DNA from: Drosophila pseudoobscura
Lineage: Eukaryota > Arthropoda > Insecta > Diptera > Drosophilidae
Assembly: GCF_009870125.1 (NCBI RefSeq)
Contig: NC_046683.1
Coordinates: forward strand, 11,160,001 to 11,224,000
Direction of reading: 5' to 3'
Length of the DNA stretch: 64,000 nucleotides
Part shown: one piece after another, positions 1 to 14,293 of the stretch
How the letters are laid out: every line of letters begins with the position of its first letter
How positions within the stretch are numbered: position 1 is the first letter of the stretch
Made by a program: the position numbers and the translations under genes
Notes under the pieces: generated by a model
The model's input: the letters and a program-made list of their open reading frames with translations, nothing else
What the model was told of the DNA's origin: nothing
Databases searched by the model: none

Positions 1-347
1 GTACAAGAAATTGTTTGTATCAAGCGCCGAGATCTATACGGTACTGTTACCGTTCAAAAGCCTATTGATACGTTGCAAAAAAACATATTTTTACCTTTAA
101 AATAAATAAATTCAAATAAATGAATCAGTGAGCATCTGTCCCGTCCCCTCATTTGGCAGAGCAATAAAGATACATATGTCACGATTGGGCGGACCTTTAA
201 ATCTGCACTCCAAAGTGTACAGAATATTTTGTTTTGTAATAAAAAATACATTTAAAACATCCCCATTTTTAGCACAACCAATAAAGTGAGCGAAAATGTA
301 AAGCGGTAATCGATCAACTCTTTTTATGTTATCAAGGAACTAAATTC

Positions 348-989
348 TTAACTACAGTGGGGCAACTGCATAAAGTCCACGGTCTGGGACTTAACAATAT
401 TTGGTATTTCGAGCTGCAGCAACTGGTGCAGCGACTGGCCCGTGTGCCTGTATATCCACTTGCCGGCCTTGGGTGTGCCAACGTAATCGAAGCGCTTGGG
501 ACCGCTGGTGGGGGAACTTAGCCAGATCTGCTTGTTGGGCGTCTGGCGGTTGATCACATAGGTGCCGTGGCTCTTGCCCAGATTCACTGTGAGCACACCA
601 TCCTGCCGCAAACAAAAAATAAACACCATTTAGCGTGATGTAACCATTGGGTGCAAAATCTAGACACTTACGCCATAAGCCACGTCGGTGCCAATGAGGT
701 CTGTGGCGTTCTCGGTCAGCTCCTCAAAATAGTCACACAGGCCGTCAAGGGTCTCGGAGCACACTCGCTCGTAGGTGGCCGTGTCCAGGGAGCTCTCCGT
801 CTCGATTTGGCTGCTAAACAGCCGCCGTCTCAAGGGTCCATTATTTTGATTGAAGACTTCAGAGGCCGTCGTTGCCGTAGGAACCCGGTTTTGATTTGTG
901 TTTAGCCAGCATAAGCTGTGATAGCCTGCAGCGCTAGCAGAACGTGTATTTAAGCGGCTGAGCCGAGCTACTGCACGCCTGGTGAACAT
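348..989 (-). CDS. fh: Frataxin, mitochondrial iron-sulfur cluster assembly factor
   Basis: Two exons: 989-672 and 602-348. The intron (671-603) has a GTAAGT donor and a CAG acceptor in phase 0, giving 190 residues, the size I recall for fly frataxin. The first ~60 residues are basic and poor in acidic residues, as expected of a mitochondrial presequence. The mature part has the acidic helix ([21 protein letters not shown]), then the sheet with [27 protein letters not shown] and SGPKRFDY, all typical of the family. Frataxin acts in the matrix on the NFS1-ISCU complex to promote Fe-S assembly. The gene is divergent from dalao, with about 460 bp between the two starts, so they probably share a promoter region. 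Nothing looks broken. Identification is secure; only the exact N-terminus is inferred from the first ATG. Confidence 0.95.
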
Positions 990-1450
990 TGGGTTTGTTT
1001 ATTTATAATTCTAATATTAAAGTGAACGATGCTGCCAACTTGGGTAAAACTGATTGTCAGAGCAGCACTTAGTACGGTCACACTTGCAACTAGCGATTGA
1101 CGTAACCATCGATATATTCGATGTGCAGGATTTCTGCCAATAAGGTCCAATTAAGCATCAAGTAGTCAGTGAAACAACAGAAAAATAGTGTCGATCTGTT
1201 CCGTCCATGATATATCCCCTAACACAATCCATAATATCCATAATAATCCAAGTATATTAATATTATTCAAAGACATCGATATATTGATATAGTAGTGTAT
1301 TTTTAACCATCCCTAATACCTCACACCGACGCAAACCAGAGAAAAATGGCGTCCACATGAAAATTTTTCTGTTGTTGTCGATGAAATAACCATTGAATCG
1401 TGTATAGTTTAGATGCAATTGCCGTTAAATAACTAAAACATTGTGAATGA
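990..1450. promoter_or_regulatory. Divergent fh/dalao promoter region
   Basis: This is the interval between two divergent starts. It contains GGTCACACT at 1076-1084, a match to the fly core promoter Motif 1 bound by M1BP. It also has two CATCGATATAT-type sequences (about 1109 and 1274) that resemble DRE half-matches. There is no clear TATA box at a useful distance. This is the usual make-up of fly housekeeping promoters, which fits both genes. Start sites were not determined. Confidence 0.55.
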
Positions 1451-3808
1451 ATGATAATGGCGTTGCCGAGCAACTACAAGCAGATAGCAGTGGGTGCGCC
1501 AACGGGCCCCGGACCGGTAACACCACTCCAAGGCGGCAGCCGGTCTCGTTCGTCTGGCGGCGGTGGCGGTGGGGACCGGAACAAGGACCAAACGCCCATC
1601 TTCACGCACAGCAACTATGGTAATCCGGCTTTCACACCACAAAAGGTGACGAAATCATCCAGCAGCAAGAACCAGAACGAATCACGCCTGCCCAAGCCAC
1701 CGAAGCCGCCAGAAAAACCCATACTGCCCTACATGCGGTACTCAAAGCGGGTGTGGGACATGGTAAAGGCCCAAAACCCGGAGCTGAAGCTGTGGGAGCT
1801 GGGCAAAAAGATCGGCGCCATGTGGAAGCTGCTCAGCGATGAGGAGAAAACGGAGTTCATCGACGAGTACGAGGCGGAGAAGGTGGAGTATGAGAAGGCG
1901 CTCAAGGCATACCACCAGACGCCCGCCTATCAGTCGTACATGTCCGCCAAGAGCAAGTTCAAATCAGATGTGGATATGCACGAGACGCCGTCCCGCGGCG
2001 GTGGCAGCAAATCCCATGAGCGTCGCATCGACATCCAGCCAGCGGAGGACGAAGATGACCTCGATGAGGGCTACACGGCCAAGCATATGGCCTATGCTCG
2101 GTATCTGCGCAATCATCGCCTGATCAATGAGATCTTCTCGGAGGCTGTGGTCCCGGACGTCCGATCCGTGGTCACCACCACACGGATGCAGGTCCTCAAG
2201 CGGCAGGTGAGCTCCCTGACGATGCACCAGACCAAACTGGAGGCGGAGCTGCAGCAGATGGAGGAGAAGTTCGAGGCGAAGAAGCAACGCATGGTGGAGT
2301 CTAGTGAGGCCTTCCAGGAGGAGCTGAAGCGCCACTGCAAGCCCGCCGTCGATGACGACACCTTCCAGAAGATGGTGCACCGCATGTACGAGGACATCAA
2401 GCGTGATCGTCAGCGGCTTGACGAGCCCAACAATACCAACAACAACAGCTCCTTGACGGGCCCCGTTTCTGCGCCCGGCGGTGGTGGTCCCACTGCGGTG
2501 GCCAGTAGGAACGAGGAGGCCTCCAAACAGCAGCCACCGACGCAGCCCGGCCAGCCGTCAGCAACACCGGCGCCAGCACCAGCCCAGGAGGCGCCACCGG
2601 GACCAGCTTTGACCCCAGCGAAAGAAACGTCAGTGGTCACGGTCAAGCCGCCGCAACCTAATCCACTGCCAATACCAGCCCCTGCGCCCCCGGTTGTGCA
2701 TGTCCATGAAACTGCCAGCAAGACGGATCCAGAGCCCATGGATATTGAGCCACCGCCAAAGCCCTCAGTTCCTCCGCCACCCATCAAGCCCGAGAAGCTG
2801 GAAATGGCCGCCGCACTGCCACCACAGTCGACCGTAACGATAGGAGAACCACCCAAGGATGTGCTGAAGGTGTTGCCACCCAGCAAGGTGCCAACGCCGA
2901 CGCCCGTGCCAACGCCCACACCACCGCCACAGCCGATGGCTGTCAGCGAAGTAGTGGGCGCCAACCCAGGAGCACCGGGATCTGTTCCAACAGCAGCGAC
3001 GACGCCAACGCCACCGCCAATAAGTGTACAGCAACAACAACAGGCACCTCTGCCGCCACAGCAACAGCAGCAGGCACCACAGCAGCAGCAACAGCAAGCG
3101 GCTCCTCCTCCAGGCATGCCGCAGATGCATCCACATCCGGGCCATCCGCCACCGGGCCATCCGCACATGCCACCCCATATGACGCCGCATCAGCCACCGC
3201 CAGGAATGCCGGGACTGCCGCCACCACCTCACACGGGTTATGCCAACTACGGAGGACCGCCGCACGGTCCACCTCCGCCGGGCGGTCCAACACGTTCGCC
3301 CTACTATCAGCCCCAGTACGGGGGCCATCCCACGCCGCAGCCCTACTATGCACCCTTCTCCCCCTATCAGCAATCGTACGGACCACCGCCCGGCTCCCAC
3401 TACATGTCGCCGCGTCCACCGCCACAGCACAATGGCAATCCGGGTCCGGGCGTGCACTATGCACCCGAGCACGGCAATAATCCACCTCCGCCACCACAGC
3501 AGCAGCAGCAACAACAACAGCAGCAGCAGCAGCAGCAACCGCCTCCGGGACACCTGCACGAGCCGAGTGGAGGATCAGTCACCGGAGCCAGTGTGGGAGT
3601 GGGAGTCTATGGCCAACAGCCGCCACCTCAGCAAACAGCGCCTCCCAGCAGCGTCGGACCAGGAGCAGGAGCAGCGACACCAGGCGGACCACCACCACCA
3701 TCCGGAGCGGCAACCGGCGAGAATGCAGCACCGACACCCGTAACAGCGGCGGCACCACCTGGCAGCAAGCACGCAGGAGATGCGGAGAAGCATGAGACGG
3801 CGGACTAA
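1451..3808 (+). CDS. dalao: dalao / BAP111, HMG-box subunit of the Brahma chromatin remodeller
   Basis: One uninterrupted frame of 785 codons, beginning MIMALPSN; the ATG two codons later would serve equally well. Residues ~89-157 form an HMG box (KPILPYMRYSKRVWDMVKAQNP and following), the SMARCE1/BAP57 type. Residues ~240-300 are rich in heptad-like leucines and charged residues, a likely coiled coil. The C-terminal half is low complexity: proline-rich with P-x-P runs, several short poly-Q stretches and one long poly-Q near residue 690. The human homologue is a core BAP/PBAP subunit that binds DNA through the HMG box. The tail is far longer and more repetitive than in SMARCE1, as I would expect for the fly orthologue. 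Length of the poly-Q runs may vary between individuals. Confidence 0.95.
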   Translation: MIMALPSNYKQIAVGAPTGPGPVTPLQGGSRSRSSGGGGGGDRNKDQTPIFTHSNYGNPAFTPQKVTKSSSSKNQNESRLPKPPKPPEKPILPYMRYSKRVWDMVKAQNPELKLWELGKKIGAMWKLLSDEEKTEFIDEYEAEKVEYEKALKAYHQTPAYQSYMSAKSKFKSDVDMHETPSRGGGSKSHERRIDIQPAEDEDDLDEGYTAKHMAYARYLRNHRLINEIFSEAVVPDVRSVVTTTRMQVLKRQVSSLTMHQTKLEAELQQMEEKFEAKKQRMVESSEAFQEELKRHCKPAVDDDTFQKMVHRMYEDIKRDRQRLDEPNNTNNNSSLTGPVSAPGGGGPTAVASRNEEASKQQPPTQPGQPSATPAPAPAQEAPPGPALTPAKETSVVTVKPPQPNPLPIPAPAPPVVHVHETASKTDPEPMDIEPPPKPSVPPPPIKPEKLEMAAALPPQSTVTIGEPPKDVLKVLPPSKVPTPTPVPTPTPPPQPMAVSEVVGANPGAPGSVPTAATTPTPPPISVQQQQQAPLPPQQQQQAPQQQQQQAAPPPGMPQMHPHPGHPPPGHPHMPPHMTPHQPPPGMPGLPPPPHTGYANYGGPPHGPPPPGGPTRSPYYQPQYGGHPTPQPYYAPFSPYQQSYGPPPGSHYMSPRPPPQHNGNPGPGVHYAPEHGNNPPPPPQQQQQQQQQQQQQQPPPGHLHEPSGGSVTGASVGVGVYGQQPPPQQTAPPSSVGPGAGAATPGGPPPPSGAATGENAAPTPVTAAAPPGSKHAGDAEKHETAD

Positions 3809-6569
3809 CTGGGACTTGTACCATCTACCCCATACCCATACCCATGCCTAGGACACATCTCAATCAGCTCCTAGATTTAGTTTTTAGATTATTTTATACA
3901 TCTCTATTTGATACGCGCCGACCTGCGCCCCGTGCTGTAACATAGCTGTCCCTCCCGCCCGTCTTGTTCCCAGATGCTGACTCTCTTTACATTGACCCCC
4001 GCATATCTCTTCATCCCTACCCGATCATGTGGGACGACACAACAATTTCATTATATAATAAGTGGAGGAATACACCTGCCCCCCTCTTTTTTTTTGTGAG
4101 CTCTGAATATTATATTTTGTGGGTCGGATCCGGACGATTACGACGAAATATACGATTAAAAATTAAATATAAAACGAAAGGAAGATAGATTGATTGCTCC
4201 TATGGGAGCTAAATAAGAATTACGGATGTGTTTTGCTGAGTTATATTTGTATAATGATGATTAAACATACAATTTGTAATGGTTGATTTTATATATTTTT
4301 TTAAAGAGCATTGAGAGAAATGATATAACTAACCCGATACTGGTGTTTCTGCTGCTAATCGTTGCAAATAATGATACAAGGGACTGTATTTATTGGACTC
4401 CAGTGACGCGCCATGATCCTCGTGCTGTGGGTGGTGTCTGTTTTTGGTACTACACTTGGCGGTAGGGCAAGTCGGTCGTCCAAGCGCGCCAAATTCAAAC
4501 TCAGTGGCGCCGCCAACTTAAGCTTAAGCTGTGGCCATAATTGGAACTAAACGAGAAGCTTTAATGGGAAAGAAACAGTTAACATTGTCAAAAATGGTAC
4601 ATACATATGTATATGTACATATGTATATGCACATGAACTTATGCAAATTGCAAAGCGGGGTGGTGGGGCGGGGTCAGATCAGGTCATCTTTTAATTGTAC
4701 ACCTCCGTTGCCATATGGCGCCCAGTAAGTCCGCGACCAGCCGCCAATCCATCCACCCACTTGCACGCTACACACCAACACACAGGCCGTACTAGAAGTC
4801 TCTCTCTTTCATAAACACACACACATACAGCTGCGCAGAGATTATCAAACACGTCGACAGAGCAGCGCAAATGACGTTGCTCATATTTTGTAGGCAACTG
4901 TACCATGAAGCTTGCTCTTTAGACCCCTCCCCACAACCCCACCAAATGAAACACTTTCATGAAATTTTTTTTTTTGGTTTCTTCTCTAGAAAAAACCGTT
5001 TATTTTTTGTGTGTGATTGTTGTTGTTTGTAGTTTAAAAGAGTTTTAGGGTTTACAATTTGTTTAGCCATTTGTTGGGTGTTTGTTTTTTTTTCGTTAAT
5101 TGTATCTATTGGGTAATTTTGGATGTTATCGAATGCTATAGGTTCATACTTCTTATACGCTCATCATGTAATCTTAAGGATAAAGATTTCTGCTGAATTT
5201 TGTGGTAAACTATTTCTATGTATGTTTGTATGTATATAATGTATGTTTTTAGTATATAGCATATGTATATAATATTGGGTAATTTGTTGTTAAATTTTAC
5301 GCTTGTATCTGCAATATGTGTGTTTTTGAATTCCCCCAACCCTCAACCATCCATGGGGTTAGCGTTCTGTTTCTGTTCGTTCTCTCTCGCCTAAACGTAT
5401 AAAATGCATGTAATTCTAAAACTTATTTAATCAACTACCTTCGTCCCCGCTCCCCACACAGAGAGAGCGGAGCGAGCCGGGGGCCACCTGTTTTATTCCG
5501 TTCGTTTCGCTCCCTACTCTCGCCGCAACACACAGGATGGTGGATGGTATACGTGTGTCGTCTATTCTTGTAACGCTGTTCGGTTACGCGAGTATGCGGG
5601 ATTAACGAAAGGAAGAAAAACAAGATATATATTTATATCTAGTGTCTACAAGATGTATGTATGTATGATTTTTTTACGTGGTATATGTATATATGTTTAG
5701 AAATAAGTGTACTCAATTCGGTCTTCGGTGTTATGTTGGATACCATTTTCACATGTTGTTGTTGTTTTTGTTGAAGTTGGGTCTTTAAAGTGTGGTGTGT
5801 GCCTACCAGTCGTTCGCTCGCCGTTTCACATGGACATCGCTCCCTCGCCCGGCATAGCCAAACCGACCATACCGTCCTGTCGTCTTGCCACACGCAAACG
5901 CCGCTCACTTGCTGTTGCCGGCAGTCCCCATTCGCACTCGCTTGATGATTGGCGCGGCATGCCCCATGCAGCAGCTTCTTTCGGGACCACTCCACAGGGC
6001 AATTAGTTTATGGGATCTGCCAGCAAGCAGCGCGACGTCCACGACAGTTGGAGATGTGGTGGCGATGTTCAAAACGACAAGAGCGGCGGGCCAGAAGGTC
6101 ATACCTTTTTGATGGGTGAGAGAGCGAGCCATAGTGTGCGACGCAGCGACGACGGTGGCTTACAATATAAATGTATGTATAGAAAAAAAACTTAAACTAA
6201 TGTACAATTATAATAGCAATAATAATAATGTGTTACGCATATGTGTATGTAAGTTTAAGTTAAATCTTCAGGGACCATATGTTGATACGAATCGGCCGTC
6301 CGGGTGTGTTCGTGTGCCCGAATGCCAGTTAGAATGATTAAATTAAAAAAACTTGTTTTTCCTAAACTATTCTTAGCTCGAAAACAAAGATGGTAAGTGT
6401 ATACATGTAAGTGTATGAATGGATGATTAATCAACTCTTTTTTGTTTTCCCCTTCAATGCGGCATGTCCATTTGCATGCTGTTTGTGCTGCTTGTTGTTG
6501 AGAGCAGTACAGCGCTTTCGCGAGCATTGAAAAGGGAATTGTTACACTCAACTGCGGCCATACTCCTCC
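3809..6569. other. Convergent 3' region between dalao and His3.3B, no gene seen
   Basis: Holds the 3'UTRs of dalao (+) and His3.3B (-) and about 2 kb of AT-rich sequence. It has many short alternating runs of the ATGTACATATGTATAT kind, T-runs and CACACA stretches. Open frames here are short, lack family signatures and are not continuous across plausible splice sites. I see no RNA gene and no mobile element. Confidence 0.6.
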
Positions 6570-9480
<2,911 letters not shown>

Positions 9481-9529
9481 GATTTCACAATGACCCAATG
9501 TGACCAGCAGACCCCCAGAAATATACCAA

Positions 9530-9960
9530 AATAAACGGTCTCATTTAAAAAATATACCGTAAATATACGGACGAATTCAAGTTATATTTAGCATATTTCT
9601 CGTTTTTGATATTCCGTTGAATAATGCTGGCTAACTAAAACCCTTAGTTCTGCCCACATCATTTTATGCCGTTGATGAATCAATTTTCTACTTGACTGGC
9701 TTATTTTAAATACTTGCTTTTATTGGATTCGTATAAACCGTTGAAAATAAAATTGAATATTTTACAATTTAGTATTTTAGTACCCACTGGTCGACAATGG
9801 GTTAATTGTTCTCTGTCCGTCGAAAGTCAAATTTAGTTTGATGTACACAACTAGCTAGCGGGGACCCTTATCTCTGAACATATAATTTGATTGATGAATC
9901 AATTTTCAACAAGATTGGCTAATATTAAGGACAAAGGGAGTTGATTGATTGAATTTATTA
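9530..9960. repeat. AT-rich dispersed repeat, first copy
   Basis: Carries the same ordered words as the block at 15.8-17.8 kb: AAATATACCGTAAATATAC, then TTCCGTTGAATAATGCTGGC, GATGAATCAATTTTC, and TATTTTAAATACTTGCTTTT. It begins just upstream of the His3.3B leader and may have carried promoter-like Motif 6 words (AAATATACC) with it. No coding capacity and no clear terminal repeats. Confidence 0.6.
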
Positions 9961-10808
9961 TATAAAAAATTGAAACAAAAACAGTAAACAGAAATGTAAA
10001 TTGTTACATGATAAATACACGGTATATACACATTTGCTATATATAAACTACATTTTCATGTAGTATGGTATTTTTATACCCTATTTCGATGTTGTTTCAG
10101 TCTCTACATTTAGTTGGCGCGCACTAAAATCAGTTGCCACAATGTTGTATAAATTGCTATACCTTCTGCAATATCCACAGCTTTTGAAAACACATTTGGT
10201 TAAGCTGGGCAGATCCTGCTCGATAGCCCTGCTCCTTAAAAAATGATTAATTATAGCCATTCCACTAAACTCGGCTTGAACTGACTGGAACGGCGGTGAG
10301 ACTAGCAATAAAAACCTTATGGGAGAAGCCGGCAGTGTGAGCGAGATAAATATAGGCTCGGGCTATTGCACTAAAGATATTGAAACATCAAAGTTTCTTT
10401 CAAATCGGAATATACAAAATTTCCATAAATGGTGGGACAAGCATGTACAAATTATGGAACGAATGTTCTAAAACCCCCCTTTGTTTACATTGATGTCACA
10501 CCCCACACCTTTGACAAGAGCTCTCTCGCTCTTTCTCGTCCAGTGCCGGCTCCAGGCTAAGTGAGACAGATATAACAGAATGGAAACATCTTGAATATTC
10601 GGTGGAAAGATCTATAAGAAACATATTGTATAAGATAGTATTTATACAAAATTATACCGGATAGAATAGTATAACGGCACGCGTGCCGCGACTCCCAATG
10701 ATATCAAAAAAGGGGCTTAGTGGTGAAAAGCAGTGTAAAATGATTTTAATTTTGATTGCATTGCATTAAAGATGCAAGCACGCTGTTTTAAAGTATTAAA
10801 TATTCATT
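9961..10808. other. Intergenic, no gene seen
   Basis: AT-rich sequence between the dispersed repeat and the 3' end of Ost48. It contains short open frames without family signatures and TATA-like words. Nothing could be assigned. Confidence 0.5.
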
Positions 10809-12238
10809 TTATTGCGACTTCTTGTCCTCCCTGAGCGGTTTGCCGAGGGGCTCGTCCTTGAAGTGAAGGAACACAAACGAAAAGATAAAGACGCCAATCA
10901 TCATGGAGAAGGCACTCGTGTAGTACGGGAAGGCGCTGGGAATGAAGCGCTCGTACTGTGTGTGTTCTAACGGACGCACCGACACCTGGGTGGTGCTATA
11001 CAGATGGGTGTAGCCGACACGATTGTAGTCCACCTTGAACTGGTAGACGCCGTAGACATCGGGTATCTCGAACCTGGCCTCATAGCTGCCCGTCTTGGTC
11101 TGCTTCAGGAAGGTCCTCACGAACGGATCGATGCGCACAAACTCCAGCTGGATGTCACTCGCCTTGTACGCCTGCCACTTGCCAGCCACCAGCTCCTCAA
11201 TGGAAATGGTGTAGATCACGGGATCGGTAATGGTGTACGCCTCCCCTGGGGGCAGCAGCTCGCCCTCCTTGTGGTGCTGCACAGAGGCAACGCGTAGGCG
11301 GCCGGTCTCGCCAAAGACCCACTGGCTGATGGACTCAGCGACGACGCGATTGCCGGAGAGCTTGTGGAACACACCGCTCTGAGCATACTGGACAGCCGTG
11401 GTGAAGCTCTCGTCCGAAAAGAAGAGCAGGGATCCAGAGAAGACGACGCGGGCATTGTTGCGCGCCTGGAGGGCGGCAATAAGCAGAGTACCGCGACCCA
11501 CAGCATGCGGGTAATCGGTGACACTGGACTGAGGATTGTAACTGTACGCGCTGCTCTCGGCGGTGAGGAGCTTTAGGACCAGTGGGTTCTCCTTGTCGGC
11601 AATCAGGCCCGTTCCTCGGTACACCAGTGGTGCCGAGTCAGCCTTGCTGTTCTCCTTGCCAACAATGGTGTCGGCCTGGATCAGGTTCTTGGCCGAAGTC
11701 AGGATGGTGGTGTGCTCGCCAGCATCGCTGACATCGTAGTTGAGATGATCGATGACTGCAGCGTTCTCCTCGTCCAGCTCGAAGCCGCACTCCGAGGCGA
11801 ACTCCCGCAGCGCATCACCGGACTTTTCACTGCCGGCCACCAGAACATTGCCACCGTCGTCCACAAACTTGGCCAGACGCTCCACACTGATGTCGCCGCC
11901 GAACTCCTCCACACTGGGCGCAAAGATGATCACATTCTTGTAGAGATACTCGCCATAGCGCGACAGCAGCAGGCTGGAGTCGTCCGCTAGCTTGTAGGTT
12001 AGCTTAAACCCGCGATCTGCAATGGAATCAATTTTTCCCCAATTAAAATTTGTACACGTCATAGGTTAGGAAGCCGAAGCCGGGCGCGGTGACTCTTACC
12101 CTGCAGCGATTTGAAGAAAATCGAGTGGGTCTCGCGTATGGCCAGATTGTCGAGCAGCACCAGTGTATTGGCATCTGTCTGCAAAACTGCATTGCAACTA
12201 TAAATGGCCAGGAGGGCGATTAGTGCATATTTCCACAT
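10809..12238 (-). CDS. Ost48: OST48, subunit of the ER oligosaccharyltransferase
   Basis: Two exons, 12238-12100 and 12016-10809 (GTAAGA donor, GCAG acceptor, phase 1), give 448 residues. The splice restores [15 protein letters not shown], the same motif as in human DDOST. The start at 12238 is chosen because it opens directly into a signal peptide ([18 protein letters not shown]); an upstream ATG at 12277 in the same frame would put charged residues before it. The luminal domain is followed near the C-terminus by one membrane span ([14 protein letters not shown]) and a cytosolic tail ending KKSQ, a classic dilysine ER retrieval signal. OST48 is a non-catalytic subunit that stabilises the complex transferring the glycan from dolichol to Asn. 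No anomalies seen. Confidence 0.96.
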
Positions 12239-12910
12239 ATTTGACAACCTTTTTTTCACTGCACCGGCTTTTGTCACAAAAAAAGTACCACTATAAATGG
12301 CCGCGACGATGACAGCTAGGCGTTAGTGCTTTTCTCACTGCGCGTTGTTTATTGAGCTCAGTAAGGGTATTGTCGATAGTGTGGAATCTTTCAATCATTC
12401 AATCGGAAAATCCTTGCAATGGATCTACTAAAGACAATATGAATATGGTAATCCAATATCCTTGAAATTAATTTCCCTCAACATTATTTAATAATAATAC
12501 AATAATTCCAACACGTTATTTTCTAATATAATAGTCGATAATCTCTCCTACTGTGCTGCATTCAGACGGCTTAAAATTAAAACTAAATTATCTATTTCTC
12601 TCTCACACACTTTATGCTTTTCCCCATTAACTTGTACACGACCATTAGGGAACTACAACGGTTATCCTACCAATGATATTAGATGGATATTATGACTTAC
12701 AGAAATAATGACCTGTCTGATCTTCAAATATGCATATTAAGCATTCATTTTTTTCAAAATAGATCGAACCGTATCAGGGGTTTCACATTTTCTTGAACAC
12801 CCCAGATGTAGCGACCGGCTTCCAATATGGACGCAAGCCAAGAAGCATCATTACAAAATTATAGGAATATTTATAGATAATAGGAGAGATAGGACTGGCA
12901 AGAAAGTACA
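12239..12910. other. Divergent promoter region Ost48 / ZAD gene
   Basis: AT-rich interval between two divergent starts. A TTGTCGATAGT word at about 12370 is a partial DRE near the Ost48 start. Several TAATAATA runs follow. No open frame with family features and no mobile-element ends seen. Confidence 0.45.
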
Positions 12911-13558
12911 ATGGAAATATTCGAAAGCTGCTGTCGGACTTGCGGGAGCGAGTGCCTGGAGGCCCTTAACATCTTTGAGGAGAAGGTCACGGTCCTTAAT
13001 AAGCAAGTGACGCTACTGGATATAGTTGCAACCTGTTTGCCCTCGTCGCTGCCATCCTTAAATGAAAACGATGACTACCCCAAGCAAATCTGTCGCATCT
13101 GCGTTAAGAAAGTGATCCTGGCCTACGAGTTCCACGATACCTGGATAACCGCCCACGCGGAATTCAATGTGGCGCTGAAATTCGAGCAGAGACGAAAGCG
13201 CAGCCTGGCTAGCCGGACACAGGCGAAACCCAAGGTAGACTACCCGGCGTACCCCACCAGAGGCGATGCGATCGAGGATGCTCATCAGACTGATGATTCC
13301 CCCAACACGGTGGTCTTCAAAATAGAGCCTGAAACTGGTAGCAGCGCATATACTGATCTTATCAAAATGAAGTAATCCAACACTTTTCCATTTTCCACCT
13401 CTCATGCAGCACCATCTTCCACAGATGTGGCGTTAGAGTTGCTGACGGACGCCACGCCGACAAAGGATGGCACAAGCATCAAGTGCGGATTCTGCGAAGA
13501 GCGATTTCACACGACAAAGGCCTGCAGATTCCATTGCAGATTCGTGCATGGGGTGTAG
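12911..13558 (+). CDS. Small ZAD zinc-finger protein with a single C2H2 finger
   Basis: Exon 1 (12911-13337) starts MEIFESCCRTCGSE and carries a complete ZAD: CRTC near the N-terminus and CRICVKK at about residues 61-67 provide the four zinc-binding cysteines. The unspliced frame would end at 13375. Splicing GAAACTG/GTAGCA to ...CTCATGCAG/CACC (intron 13338-13409, 72 bp, phase 1) instead continues the frame to a C2H2 finger (CGFCEERF...CRFHCRFVHG) and a stop at 13556-13558, giving 191 residues. ZAD proteins are arthropod DNA-binding factors that dimerise through the ZAD; most have four or more fingers, so one is few. Either this is a reduced family member or it is eroding. The donor is weak, so the unspliced 154-residue form may also be made. 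I do not recognise the orthologue. Confidence 0.75.
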
Positions 13559-13687
13559 TAAAGCCAATAACTCCAACTTCATTCCATTGTGTGTACGTTT
13601 AAATGTTTGTTTTACTTAGCTATAGCATAAAGCAAAAAAAAGGTGCAGTGAGAATGACATTTTCCGCTAGTTTGTATTGGCTTTTCT

Positions 13688-13921
13688 TTAATCGTCCTCA
13701 TCGTTGCGCACCTTCTGGGCACGGGGATCGTCGTGACGGAAGACGACATAGCCCAGCTTGTAGCGGCGGTTGTCGCCGTCCTTGGCATAATAATTGGCCA
13801 CTCCGATTCCGGCCATCACGATGCCACAAATGGCCAGGGCAGAGCCGGCGACGATGTCAGGTATCTCGTTCCAGGCGCGCTTCAGCAGCGACGTTGTGCC
13901 ACGGGCGGCGGGTGCAGACAT
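13688..13921 (-). CDS. ND-B9: NDUFA3/B9-like subunit of mitochondrial complex I
   Basis: Single exon of 77 residues. After a short N-terminus comes LLKRAWNEIPDIVAG, comparable with LKNAWDKEPVLVV of human NDUFA3. Then follow one hydrophobic span (SALAICGIVMAGIGVANYY) and a charged C-terminal tail (VVFRHDDPRAQKVR). NDUFA3 is a single-span accessory subunit of the proximal membrane arm of complex I. Its size and layout match, though sequence identity is modest, so the assignment rests on these landmarks plus its place between Ost48 and Zpr1. A perfect DRE (TATCGATA) lies about 130 bp upstream. Confidence 0.7.
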   Translation of the reverse strand: MSAPAARGTTSLLKRAWNEIPDIVAGSALAICGIVMAGIGVANYYAKDGDNRRYKLGYVVFRHDDPRAQKVRNDEDD

Positions 13922-14050
13922 CTTCGTGCTCTGTAAAAGTACGTTGTTTTAGTGCATTTTCAAGGGATATTTTCCAAATATTTACAAAATTGCCGTTTCA
14001 GTTACACAACAAGACAAGCAGCTGCTCGTAGGGATGTTGAATATACGATT

Positions 14051-14058
14051 TATCGATA
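14051..14058. promoter_or_regulatory. DRE (DREF site) upstream of the NDUFA3-like gene
   Basis: Perfect TATCGATA palindrome 130 bp upstream of the ATG at 13921. DREF sites are typical of fly nuclear-encoded mitochondrial and housekeeping genes. Confidence 0.6.
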
Positions 14059-14293
14059 GATAGAAGTGGTGATCGGAATGCTGTCATATGGCCATTTTTA
14101 CATGAGTTCTACATGTAAATTTGCAAGGTGTGTGACTAAGAAAAGGAAAAGACCCTAAACAAATCTTTTGCAAATAAAATTTTTTTAATATATTCTTATG
14201 AACGACTGGATGTGGCCTTGAATAGAGTTAATTTGTATTTGATTTAAGATAAATGCCTAGTTTACAAGTAGGGCAACGTCACGACATCGGTTA

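Noticed and set aside
2410-3559. Long antisense frames over dalao and ec (poly-Leu, poly-Cys, poly-Ala)
   Set aside because: They mirror CAG/CAA and proline-rich coding sequence on the other strand and have no family features.
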